Shown: piece after piece, positions 1-8,166 of the stretch | Numbering within the stretch: the first letter of the stretch is position 1 | Layout: every line of letters begins with the position of its first letter | Source: JAGTVG01 sp964543195 | GTDB lineage: Bacteria; Bacteroidota; Bacteroidia; Cytophagales; Cyclobacteriaceae | DNA: 64,000 nt | NCBI GenBank assembly: GCA_964543195.1 | Contig: CAZIXF010000015.1 | Span: 33,118 to 97,117 of the forward strand | Direction of reading: 5' to 3' | The notes under the pieces: generated by a model | Told to the model about the DNA's origin: nothing | Seen by the model: only the letters and a program-made list of their open reading frames with translations | Database searches by the model: none | Made by a program: the position numbers and the translations under genes

Positions 1-371
1 TTGAATCGGGTATTTTTGTTAATGACGGCCAGGGAAACTATGAGATGAAAGCTCTGCCTGTGGAAGCGCAGTTTTCACCTATCAGGGATATGCTTATCGT
101 CGACATGGATGCCGACGGTATCAGCGACATACTGGCCGGGGGGAATTATAATTCGGTGGTCCCCTATTACGGCCATTATGATGCGTCCCATGGATGGTTC
201 CTGAAAGGACAGGGCGGAAGTAATTTCGAGGTGGTCTTCCCGTCTGAAAGCGGTTTGGCAATCCGTGGAGAGGTGAATGATATGGAGATGGTCAGGTCGG
301 CAGCAGGGCCATTGGTACTTTTCGGGATCAATAACCGGCAGCCGGAAGTTTATCGGTTGAAAGGGCAGTAG
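1..371 (+). CDS. VCBS/FG-GAP repeat (CRTAC1-like) protein, C-terminal fragment
   Basis: The reading frame is open from the left edge, so only the last ~123 residues are present. They contain a calcium-binding type loop (DMDADGISD) and the block NDGQGNYEMKALPVEAQFSP. Both align with the C-terminal ends of the two large CRTAC1-like proteins at 9719-13090 and 13788-17129, including the GGN, YDAS and GEV positions and the closing NNR segment. It is therefore a third member of that family, probably an exported or surface protein of about 1100 residues. The family is common beside SusC/SusD loci, so a further carbohydrate locus may lie to the left of the window. Its molecular function is not known from sequence. 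Confidence 0.85.
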   Translation, partial: ESGIFVNDGQGNYEMKALPVEAQFSPIRDMLIVDMDADGISDILAGGNYNSVVPYYGHYDASHGWFLKGQGGSNFEVVFPSESGLAIRGEVNDMEMVRSAAGPLVLFGINNRQPEVYRLKGQ

Positions 372-386
372 TTCCGTCCTTCAATA

Positions 387-536
387 CCGTCACTCCGGGG
401 CGAAGCCGTGGGAGTCCCCCTTTTTTGGATCGTCACTCCGAGGCGAAGCCGTGGGAGTCCCCCGGTTATGGATTCCGTTCCCTCACCAGGAGATTCCCAC
501 GACCCGCTTTTGACGGGTCTCGGAATGACGGTACTG
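387..536. repeat. Palindromic intergenic repeat, array 1
   Basis: Two copies of a short hairpin module A (ACTCC..GGC-GAA-GCC..GGAGT) are followed by one copy of module B (ATTCC..GACCC-loop-GGGTC..GGAAT). B reversed has the same outer sequence as A (CGTCA-Y-TCCGAG ... CGTGGGA-R-TC), so A and B form an inverted pair like the REP pairs of bacterial BIMEs. The first A copy has CCGGGGC in place of CCGAGGC. It lies directly after the stop of the VCBS gene and before the GIY-YIG gene. Related arrays are at 1013-1290, 7985-8156 and 37157-37470. Confidence 0.85.
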
Positions 537-646
537 ATAGAATACCGGCTTATGTTTTTTACAACTTTTCGCTTTGATTAATAAAAATCAGATGTTACCT
601 TACACCAGCTAAGTAAATTATTGTCAACCTCAAAACCAGCTATGTA

Positions 647-958
647 ATGAAAAAAGGCGGATCTGTCTATATAATTACCAATAAGCATAATACTACATTA
701 TATACAGGTGTAACATCCGATCTGGTTGGTAGAATCTGGAACCATAAAAACCAAATTTTCCCCAAATCGTTCTCAAAAAAATACAATCTAACTAAACTTG
801 TTTTTTATGAGAATTTTCCCGGTATTCTGGAAGCTATAGCAAGGGAAAAACAGATAAAAAGTTGGAGCAGAATAAAAAAGATCAAATTGATAGAATCCTT
901 TAACCCAGAATGGATTGACGTGTATTACAAAATTTTTGAAGAAGAAGCCAGAGGATAA
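647..958 (+). CDS. Small GIY-YIG domain nuclease (URI/YhbQ type)
   Basis: This 103-residue protein is essentially one GIY-YIG domain. It begins with VYIITN and LYTGVT (the GIY-YIG strands), then has VGRIWNHKN with the conserved Arg, and E61-E66 in the FPGILEAIAREKQIK helix carries the catalytic Glu candidate. The C-terminus has the KSWSRIKKIKLIE segment typical of stand-alone bacterial members, whose cellular role is uncertain. The gene starts with ATG, is more AT-rich than its neighbours, and has palindromic repeat arrays on both sides. That placement suggests transfer or a link to the repeats, but the link is inference. No DNA-binding partner domain is present. Confidence 0.88.
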   Translation: MKKGGSVYIITNKHNTTLYTGVTSDLVGRIWNHKNQIFPKSFSKKYNLTKLVFYENFPGILEAIAREKQIKSWSRIKKIKLIESFNPEWIDVYYKIFEEEARG

Positions 959-1012
959 AAAAACGATTATTTTGTTTGTAACATTTATTTAGAATAAAAT
1001 CTGCCTGTATTG

Positions 1013-1290
1013 GGGATTCCCACGACCCGCTTTTGACGGGTCTCGGAATGACGGTACTGATTGGGAAACGTCACTCCGAGGCGAAGCCGTGGGAGTCCCC
1101 CGGTTATGGATTCCGTTCCCTCACCAGGAGATTCCCACGACCCGTTTTTCCCCGGGTCTTGGAATGACGGTACTGATTGGGAAACGTCACTCCGAGGTGA
1201 AGCCGTGGGAGTCCCCCCGTTATGGATTCCGTTCCCTCACCAGGAGATTCCCACGACCCGTATTCCCCGGGTCTCGGAATGACGGTACTG
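1013..1290. repeat. Palindromic intergenic repeat, array 2
   Basis: Order of modules is B, A, B, A, B, joined by the linkers GGTTATGGATTCCGTTCCCT and TACTGATTGGGAAA. The tip of module B varies (GACCCG with loops CTTTTGA, TTTTTCCC or TATTCCC), but the GACCC/GGGTC stem stays paired, so the hairpin is preserved while the loop drifts. The array fills most of the 378-bp space between the GIY-YIG gene and the GH92 gene. Open frames across it are translations of the repeat, not genes. Confidence 0.85.
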
Positions 1291-1336
1291 AAAAGAATTA
1301 TTATTTTTGATCAATGATTTTTAATTCTTCCGGATC

Positions 1337-3652
1337 ATGAAACAGCTCATATTCATCCCGATTTTCAGCATCTTGTTTTTTTCCTGTTCAAAAATTGAAA
1401 AACCAGGTGCGGACAGATCAGGCAGACCGCCTCTCCAGGATCTTGTCCAATATGTCAAACCGCTGATGGGTACCTATTCCACCTTTGAATTCTCCCATGG
1501 CAACATATATCCTGCCATCGGCCGTCCATGGGGGATGAACACATGGACGGCCCAGACCGGAGAGATGGGCAGTGGCTGGATCTATCAATACCAGAAAGAC
1601 AGCATCAATGGTTTTCGCCAGACCCATCAGCCCAGTCCCTGGATGAACGACTACGGGACCTTTTCCATCATGCCGCTTACCGGCGACCTGAAGGTTAGCA
1701 TGAAAGGAAGGGCTTCTTCTTTTTCCCATGAAACCGAGATTGCCAGCCCGGAATATTACCGGGTGTTTCTGAAAGATCATAATGCAATGACTGAGCTTAC
1801 ACCAACTGACCGGGCAGCGATATTTAAGTTCACCTTCCCCGGGACAGAAAATTCCTTTATCATCCTTGATTATTTCAACAAGGGTGGACATGTTGAGATC
1901 AAACCCAAAGAAAATCGCATCATTGGTTATACCCGTTATAACAGCGGTGGGGTACCTGAAAATTTTGCCAATTATTTCATACTGGAATTTAACACCTCAT
2001 TCGAGGATTACGGAACCTGGAGCGGTCAAATGATTAACAGCATGAATGACCATGTCCTGGATAAAGATGAAGAGGGTGGAGCCTATGTCAGGTTTAACAC
2101 GAGGGGAAACAATACTATTGAGGTGAGGGTAGCTTCTTCATTTATCAGCCATGAACAAGCCGAGCGTAACCTGAACAACGAAGTGAAGGGCAAAACTTTC
2201 AAAGAGGTAAGAGAGGAGGGATATGCATCCTGGAATGAACAATTGAACCGGATATTGATTGAGGGAGCCACTGACGAACAAAAAAAGACCTTTTATTCCA
2301 CCTTGTACCGGTCGCTTTTATTCCCGCGAATCTTTTATGAATTTGACGCTGCCGGTGAAATGGTCCATTATAGTCCTTATGATGGGGAGATCCATCCAGG
2401 CTACATGTATGCAGATAATGGCTTTTGGGATACCTTCCGGGCTGTTTTTCCATTTTTTACCCTCCTGTATCCTGAAAAAAATGCCACTATGATGCAATGG
2501 CTGGTCAATGCCTATGAACAGGGTGGCTGGCTTCCGATTTGGCCAAGTCCCGGCTACCGCAGGGTTATGATCGGCAACCACAGCGCCTCCCTTTTTGCCG
2601 ATGCGATCGTAAAGGGCATTACCGGTTTTGATGTGCATACTGCTTTCAAGGGCATGTTGCAGGATGCGATGAAGCAACCTCCCTCTTTTGCCCCCGGTCG
2701 TGATGGTCTGGATTATTATAACGAAATGGGATATGTACCCTACCCGGAAATACGTGAGGCTACGGCTAAAACTCTCGAACACGCATACGACGATTTTTGT
2801 ATCATGCAGGTCGCGGAATACCTTGGAGAGGACAGCATCGCGGCGGTCTATGCTGGTAAATCCTATAATTATAAAAATGTTTTTGATCCTGAATCGCTCC
2901 TGATGCGTGGCAGGAGGAAGGACGGAACATTTGTTCGTGAGATCAGTCCCATTGCCTGGGGAGGACCTTTTACTGAGGGCAATGCCTGGCATTATACCTG
3001 GTCGGTGTTTCACGATCCCCAGGCACTGATTGACCTGATGGGAGGAAAAGATATTTTTGTGGCCATGATGGACTCCGTGTTCAGTCAGCCCCCGGATTTT
3101 GAGACCGGCACTTATCCTTTCGAGATCCATGAGATTACCGAAATGGTGGCTGCGGGTATGGGTCAGTATGCGCATGGGAATCAGCCCATTCAGCATATGA
3201 TATACTTGTATAATTATGCCGGGGAATCTTCGAAAAGCCAGTACTGGATCAGGGAAGTGCTTAACAGGCTTTATAAACCCGAGCCGAAAGGATACATGGG
3301 GGACGAAGATAACGGACAGACTTCTGCCTGGTATGTCTTCAGTTCGATGGGCTTTTATCCCGTTTGTCCCGGTGTGCCTCAATACGTTTTTGGTGCCCCT
3401 TTGTTTGAAAAGATCACGCTCAGACTTCCGGATGAAAAGATCCTGACCATTGAGGCTCCGGGAAACTCAGACGAGAACCGATACATAAAATCGGTTTATT
3501 TGAATGGAGAGAAATATCACAAGCCCTGGATATCCCATGAAGACCTGATCAACGGAGGAGAACTGAGGTTTGAGATGACGGATCAACCTGCCGGAGCGTT
3601 TCATTATAGCGAGGAAGATCTGCCTTATTCCATGAGCTTGCATAAGGATTGA
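1337..3652 (+). CDS. GH92 family alpha-1,2-mannosidase, lipoprotein
   Basis: A 771-residue exported glycoside hydrolase. The N-terminus is a lipoprotein signal (FFSCSK, lipid-accepting Cys17), so it is probably periplasmic or surface-anchored. Family GH92 is recognised by an N-terminal beta-sandwich beginning YVKPLMGTYS, then DNGFWDTFRAVFP near residue 360, EGNAWHYTW near 547, GNQPIQHMIYLY near 617 and GDEDNGQTSAWYVFS near 654, which line the active site of the (alpha/alpha)6 domain. Family members are Ca-dependent exo-mannosidases that trim alpha-mannan or N-glycans with inversion. Length is normal. A possible -7 element TATTTTTG lies at 1302-1309, just after the repeat array, without a clear -33 box. 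The gene converges with the GH3 gene. Exact linkage preference cannot be read from sequence. Confidence 0.93.
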   Translation: MKQLIFIPIFSILFFSCSKIEKPGADRSGRPPLQDLVQYVKPLMGTYSTFEFSHGNIYPAIGRPWGMNTWTAQTGEMGSGWIYQYQKDSINGFRQTHQPSPWMNDYGTFSIMPLTGDLKVSMKGRASSFSHETEIASPEYYRVFLKDHNAMTELTPTDRAAIFKFTFPGTENSFIILDYFNKGGHVEIKPKENRIIGYTRYNSGGVPENFANYFILEFNTSFEDYGTWSGQMINSMNDHVLDKDEEGGAYVRFNTRGNNTIEVRVASSFISHEQAERNLNNEVKGKTFKEVREEGYASWNEQLNRILIEGATDEQKKTFYSTLYRSLLFPRIFYEFDAAGEMVHYSPYDGEIHPGYMYADNGFWDTFRAVFPFFTLLYPEKNATMMQWLVNAYEQGGWLPIWPSPGYRRVMIGNHSASLFADAIVKGITGFDVHTAFKGMLQDAMKQPPSFAPGRDGLDYYNEMGYVPYPEIREATAKTLEHAYDDFCIMQVAEYLGEDSIAAVYAGKSYNYKNVFDPESLLMRGRRKDGTFVREISPIAWGGPFTEGNAWHYTWSVFHDPQALIDLMGGKDIFVAMMDSVFSQPPDFETGTYPFEIHEITEMVAAGMGQYAHGNQPIQHMIYLYNYAGESSKSQYWIREVLNRLYKPEPKGYMGDEDNGQTSAWYVFSSMGFYPVCPGVPQYVFGAPLFEKITLRLPDEKILTIEAPGNSDENRYIKSVYLNGEKYHKPWISHEDLINGGELRFEMTDQPAGAFHYSEEDLPYSMSLHKD

Positions 3653-4082
3653 TAGTGGAACAAGCCGCCTTTTGTCAGGGCCCTTTGTCATTGGACTACG
3701 CCACTTTTCAATATGCTTACATGAAAATTTATGGATGAATTGCTGTGCAGAAAGGAATGAAGAAACTGGTTAAAGGAGTCATTCGGAAGGAATCCCGATA
3801 GTGAGCTAACGGACCTTATAAAAGTACCTGCAGGCTTAATGGAAGGAAATTATAACGGATTGCAATTTCCCTTACTAACGAGTTCGCTTCGGGATCACAT
3901 TACTTGTATTCTGTTATCCGGAAAGGAGCCTGGTAGTAAAGGTTACATAAATCCCATCTGAAAAATTTAAATAAGGAAGTATATTCTGCATACTAACGAA
4001 TTCCCTTTCATTAGGCAATACTACTAGGGAGTTTCTGATTTTTCGCAGGCTCAGAATAGAAAAGTTAAATGAGATCTACATT
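3653..4082. other. Intergenic region between convergent GH92 and GH3 genes
   Basis: 430 bp without a credible open frame, tRNA or strong terminator. The only pattern seen is a short imperfect direct repeat, TACTAACGAGTTC near 3872 and TACTAACGAATTC near 3991. It may be decayed sequence. Confidence 0.5.
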
Positions 4083-6269
4083 TCAACGCACTGTAAACGT
4101 GGTGGATATAAATTCCGGGCTGCCCAAGTCAAGCGATCGCTGACCGGGAGAAGCTCCGCCAATGGTGATCATGAACTCACCCGGCTCGATCACCGAAGTT
4201 CCGTCATCCAGCACAAGCTTCATAGCTTCCGGTGGAACGGTAAACTTAACGATTTTACTTTCACCGGGAACCAGGTGTATCCGCTCGATCCCTTTAAGGG
4301 CATAACGGGGTGTCCGGGTGCTGGCTTCCAGGTCTGTCAGGTACAATTGCGCCACTTCGTCTCCGGCCACTTTCCCTGAGTTCGTAATGGTAAAGGTTAT
4401 TTCCACATTTTCTCCCTTGTCGATCTGCTGATCATCGACCAGGAGATCACTGTAGGTGAATTTTGTATAATTCAATCCGAAGCCAAAGGGATACTGTGGC
4501 TCATCTTCCATATACCGGTATGTTCTTCCTTCCATGGAATAATCCTCGTACGGGGGCAGTTGTTCAGTAGATTTGGGGAAGGTAAGGGGAAGACGGCCGG
4601 AAGGATTCACATCCCCGAATAATATATTGGCAATGGCCGTACCTCCCTGCTCACCCGGATACCAGGCATAGATTATCGCATCCGCCAGTTCATGTACTTC
4701 CGGAATAGCTACCGGACTGCCTCCCGTCAGCACCACAATTATTTTTGCATCACCGGCAGCCCTCAATTTTTTCAGGTAATTGATCTGATTTTCCGGCAGT
4801 CTGATATCAAAACGGTCGCTTTTTGTCGGGCTGAGAAGGGATTCACCTTCTTCTCCCTCCAGCATTCCCGACAGGCCCATAGCTACAATGATGGCATCCG
4901 CTTCCGCAGCGCCTCCGGTAGTCCAGTCAATGGGATTTACATTTTCCATACTGAGCAGGAAAGCATGCCTGTATTCCAGCTTCGTGCCGGGATGCACTTC
5001 AGCGGCAATACCTTCAAGTATAGTCACCATGTTACCGGTAACCCCGAAATAATTACCCAGTAGAACATCTCCATTCGTGGCATTGGGTCCATATACATAA
5101 AGATGCTCGATACTCCTGTCAAGTGGCAGGGCATTATCATTTTTCAGCAATACGATCGACTTTTCTGCAGCCTTGAGAGCCAATAGCTGATGTTGGGGCT
5201 GGTTGAGAATGTCCGGGCTTATGGTATTGTAAGGATTCATATACACCGGATCAAACAAGCCGAGCCTGAAACGTGTCTTCATCAAGGTGATCAGTGTCTC
5301 ATCGATCTCTTCCTCGGTGATAAGATCCTTTTCAAAAGCCTCCATAAGATAGGGTGATATGCTGCCGCAATTCACATTTACGCCACTTTTAAAGGCTAAA
5401 GCTGCAGATTCAGCCGGGGTATCCGTGTATTTATGATTTTCATGGATATCCACCAGGGCCCAGCAATCGGATGTAACATGACCATCGAATCCCCATTCGT
5501 TCCTCAGGATGTCCTGAAGTAAAAAACTGCTTCCGCAGCAGGGTTTATCGTATGTCCGGTTATAGGCACACATAACGATTTCCACATCCGCTTCCTGGAC
5601 CAGTGCTCTGAAAGGCGCCAAATAGGTTTCCCTGAAGTCCTTTCTGGGAGGAGTCGCATTAAAGGTATGCCGGTCTCCTTCCGGTCCGCTATGAACCACA
5701 TAATGTTTCGCGCAGGCCGCGGCTTTAAGGTATTCGGGATGATCCCCCTGCAGGCCTATTACAAAAGAAACACCAATCCGGCTGCTCAAATAAGGATCTT
5801 CCCCATAGGTCTCCTGTCCTCTTCCCCAGCGAGGATCCCTGAACGTGTTTACATTCGGTGACCAGAAAGTGAGTCCTGCATATTGACCTGTATTGCCGAT
5901 TTGCTGTGATGCATTAAACTTGGCCCGGGCCTCATCGGAGATCACGGTGGCTACCTGCTTTATAAGATCCGGATCGAAGGTAGCAGCCAGACCAATCGCC
6001 TGCGGGAATACGGTGGCGCGTCCGTTCCTTGCCACTCCATGCAATGCCTCGCTCCACCAGTTATATTCCGGAACCATGAGACGCGGTATGGCCGGTGCAT
6101 CATAATTTAACTGATTCACTTTTTCCTGAAGAGTCATCCTTGAGACCAGGTCCCTGGCTCTTTCTTCAATTGAGAGATCCGGATCAAGGAATAATAACTC
6201 GGGAGGCTGTGCATCGGATACATAAAAAATGCTGCCTGTAATCAGAAGGGTCAGGAAAAACTTTTTCAT
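4083..6269 (-). CDS. GH3 family beta-glucosidase/beta-xylosidase
   Basis: A 728-residue exported GH3 enzyme. I start it at the ATG at 6269, where a clean signal peptide begins (MKKFFLTLLITGSIFYVSDA). The longer upstream frame adds 39 residues that do not resemble a signal. Domain order is the GH3 (beta/alpha)8 domain (FPQAIGLAATFD, WSPNVNTFRDPRWGRGQE, CAKHYVVHSGPE, then VTSDCWA with nucleophile Asp268), the GH3 C-terminal sandwich (VVLTGGSPVAIPE, AWYPGEQGG) and a fibronectin III-like domain (FGFGLNYTKF to the end). The TSDCWA variant and overall length fit Bacteroidetes xylosidase/glucosidase members acting on oligosaccharides in the periplasm. It is last in the minus-strand hydrolase series, 164 bp after the GH5-like gene. 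Xyloside versus glucoside specificity is undecided. Confidence 0.92.
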   Translation of the reverse strand: MKKFFLTLLITGSIFYVSDAQPPELLFLDPDLSIEERARDLVSRMTLQEKVNQLNYDAPAIPRLMVPEYNWWSEALHGVARNGRATVFPQAIGLAATFDPDLIKQVATVISDEARAKFNASQQIGNTGQYAGLTFWSPNVNTFRDPRWGRGQETYGEDPYLSSRIGVSFVIGLQGDHPEYLKAAACAKHYVVHSGPEGDRHTFNATPPRKDFRETYLAPFRALVQEADVEIVMCAYNRTYDKPCCGSSFLLQDILRNEWGFDGHVTSDCWALVDIHENHKYTDTPAESAALAFKSGVNVNCGSISPYLMEAFEKDLITEEEIDETLITLMKTRFRLGLFDPVYMNPYNTISPDILNQPQHQLLALKAAEKSIVLLKNDNALPLDRSIEHLYVYGPNATNGDVLLGNYFGVTGNMVTILEGIAAEVHPGTKLEYRHAFLLSMENVNPIDWTTGGAAEADAIIVAMGLSGMLEGEEGESLLSPTKSDRFDIRLPENQINYLKKLRAAGDAKIIVVLTGGSPVAIPEVHELADAIIYAWYPGEQGGTAIANILFGDVNPSGRLPLTFPKSTEQLPPYEDYSMEGRTYRYMEDEPQYPFGFGLNYTKFTYSDLLVDDQQIDKGENVEITFTITNSGKVAGDEVAQLYLTDLEASTRTPRYALKGIERIHLVPGESKIVKFTVPPEAMKLVLDDGTSVIEPGEFMITIGGASPGQRSLDLGSPEFISTTFTVR

Positions 6270-6433
6270 CTTCTTAAAAATTTTATTAAAAAATATAAGG
6301 GAACCGACTTTATTTACAATTTTATCCCGGATACACCTTGTTGAAACAATATATCCGGGATCCATATCTAGGATTCTGTGAACCAAACCGAGGCATCCGG
6401 GACCCCGGTTACGTCATTGGTAATATATCGATC

Positions 6434-7894
6434 TTATTTTTTCAGTCTTAATACTATTGAACGCTTGAATGGAGGAAGATCGATTTCATTATCCCGAATA
6501 TCTCCCGGTGACCAGTTATCCTTCCATGGATCGTATATTTCCACCTGACTGAAAGGGCCGTTCATATTCAGAGCGCTCAGATTAAGTTTTATTTCGTCCA
6601 GTTCTCTCGGGGCAATCCGCTGGTCAAGCTCGGTACGCCAGGTGTTATTCTTATCCCTGCACCATATCAGGTCCGTATCAGCGCCTTTCAGCACATAGAT
6701 CCGGAGATCTTCCGTTTCATATTTTTCCGGCAAAAAACCTTCTTCAATGGGATTAATACCCTCAACCACGGCTGCAAAGCGGCCAAAATGATGCCAGAGA
6801 TCATTGGGATGAACATAGGCATTCCAGTGCCAGTTCAAGCCGGTGCCCGCTGAACCGGAAAAAAATGGAGCAAACAGCACATCATGCAACAATATTCCCG
6901 CCGTATCCACTTCATAATAGCGGATAGGACCGGTATGCCTCGGTTCCACACCACCCGTTTCAGCAAGGATGGATGGTTTGTACAGATTATAAGACAGGAG
7001 TTCTTCGATCGCACTGGAACAGATGATATCCATGGGGGCATGACAAATCTCCATGTCGGCACCAAGATCGAGATACCGGTGGATCTGGGCAATTTCATTT
7101 TCCGGCATCGACATCATCCGTTTATAGGTATCTCTCACCCTTTCGCGGTCGAAACTGCCAAGGCTCTGCATCACCAGGTTCTCAGGAAACCGTTTTTTGG
7201 TCTCTTTCAGCATCATTTCATTCCAGGCAAAAAACACGCTGTCTTCCGGTACAGCCACGGCATTCATTTCATTCCACAATTCCCAACCAAAAAACAGCGT
7301 GTCAGTTCCATACCGTTCCTGGTAGAAATCCAGCTTGTCCAGGAATAATTGATGACCGGCTTCAGTAGTAAGATATTCCTGTATGCTGTTTAATGGTCCT
7401 CCATTAGACGTATGATATATAAACTTTGTAGCCCAGCGCTGGTTGTTTTCCTCGACCGTAACGCTGCGAAAATGCTCGAAGGTCATTTTAATACGAAGCC
7501 CGTGTTTGCGGGCCATTTCCACGAATTTGTCGATCCTCCGGGCCTTTTCCAGGTCGTATTCCCCGGCTTGCTCATGTTCAATATCCCAGAATGACTGACT
7601 CAACCATACCCTGACATAATTACCCCCGTTTTCCGACAGGTTTTTCATCCAGAGATCTATCTCGGCCAAGGCTGAATCCGGGGATTCGATCGGATAGTCC
7701 GGATTGATCATATTGATCCCTATCGGAATATAAGGTGATCCATCCGACAATTGGAAATAAGCCGGATTCTCCGGGCTTACCTCAACATAGTTCGCCACGG
7801 ATTCTTCTTCCTCCATTTGAGGTCTTTGCTCGCATCCGGATATGCTGAGGAAAATCAATGATATGATAAAAATGGCTATAGAATAACGCTTCAT
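6434..7894 (-). CDS. GH5-like clan A glycoside hydrolase, lipoprotein
   Basis: A 486-residue lipoprotein (signal followed by SISGCEQ). The core is a (beta/alpha)8 barrel: GINMINPDYP, a first strand region NYVRVWLSQSFWD, then FFGWELWNEM with acid/base Glu209, and SILAETGGVEP with candidate nucleophile Glu312. The C-terminal ~100 residues (from about 385) look like a small beta-sandwich common in clan A enzymes. This pattern matches cellulase-fold enzymes (GH5 and relatives, including mannanases), but subfamily and substrate cannot be fixed by eye. It follows the GH32 gene, from which it is separated by palindromic repeat array 3, and precedes GH3. The context supports a role in plant or algal glycan breakdown. 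Confidence 0.82.
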   Translation of the reverse strand: MKRYSIAIFIISLIFLSISGCEQRPQMEEEESVANYVEVSPENPAYFQLSDGSPYIPIGINMINPDYPIESPDSALAEIDLWMKNLSENGGNYVRVWLSQSFWDIEHEQAGEYDLEKARRIDKFVEMARKHGLRIKMTFEHFRSVTVEENNQRWATKFIYHTSNGGPLNSIQEYLTTEAGHQLFLDKLDFYQERYGTDTLFFGWELWNEMNAVAVPEDSVFFAWNEMMLKETKKRFPENLVMQSLGSFDRERVRDTYKRMMSMPENEIAQIHRYLDLGADMEICHAPMDIICSSAIEELLSYNLYKPSILAETGGVEPRHTGPIRYYEVDTAGILLHDVLFAPFFSGSAGTGLNWHWNAYVHPNDLWHHFGRFAAVVEGINPIEEGFLPEKYETEDLRIYVLKGADTDLIWCRDKNNTWRTELDQRIAPRELDEIKLNLSALNMNGPFSQVEIYDPWKDNWSPGDIRDNEIDLPPFKRSIVLRLKK

Positions 7895-7984
7895 ATGTGA
7901 AAAGTTAGATTAAGGTAAAAAATAATGAACGACTCCCAATTTAAGGAAAGATTTGATAAAATTCTGCATTATTTAGTAGAATGT

Positions 7985-8156
7985 GAATGACGGTACTGAT
8001 AGGGAAACGTCACTCCGAGGCGAAGCCGTGGGAGTCCCCCTTTTTTGGAACGTCACTCCGAGGTGAAGCCGTGGGAGTCCCCCGGTTATGGATTCCGTTC
8101 CCTCACCAGGAGATTCCCACAACCCGCTTTTGACGGGTCTCGGAATGACGGTACTG
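7985..8156. repeat. Palindromic intergenic repeat, array 3
   Basis: Starts with the last 14 bp of a B module (GAATGACGGTACTG), followed by two A modules and one complete B module. The B module carries AACCCG where other copies have GACCCG, which breaks one stem pair. The array sits between two same-strand genes, GH32 (stop at 8167) and GH5-like (start at 7894), so any transcript covering both would contain it. Confidence 0.85.
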
Positions 8157-8166
8157 GATAAGGGGA

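Noticed and set aside
1061..1310. Two overlapping plus-strand frames of 73 codons
   Set aside because: They are translations of palindromic repeat array 2. The same peptide words (MDSVPSPGDS, EAVGVP) recur in array 4 wherever the repeat occurs.
2318..3382. 354-codon minus-strand frame
   Set aside because: It lies wholly antisense to the well-supported GH92 gene and its protein resembles no family. It is a shadow caused by codon bias.
6270..6386. Longer N-terminus of the GH3 gene at 4083
   Set aside because: The 39 extra residues precede a perfect signal peptide and show no signal or domain of their own.
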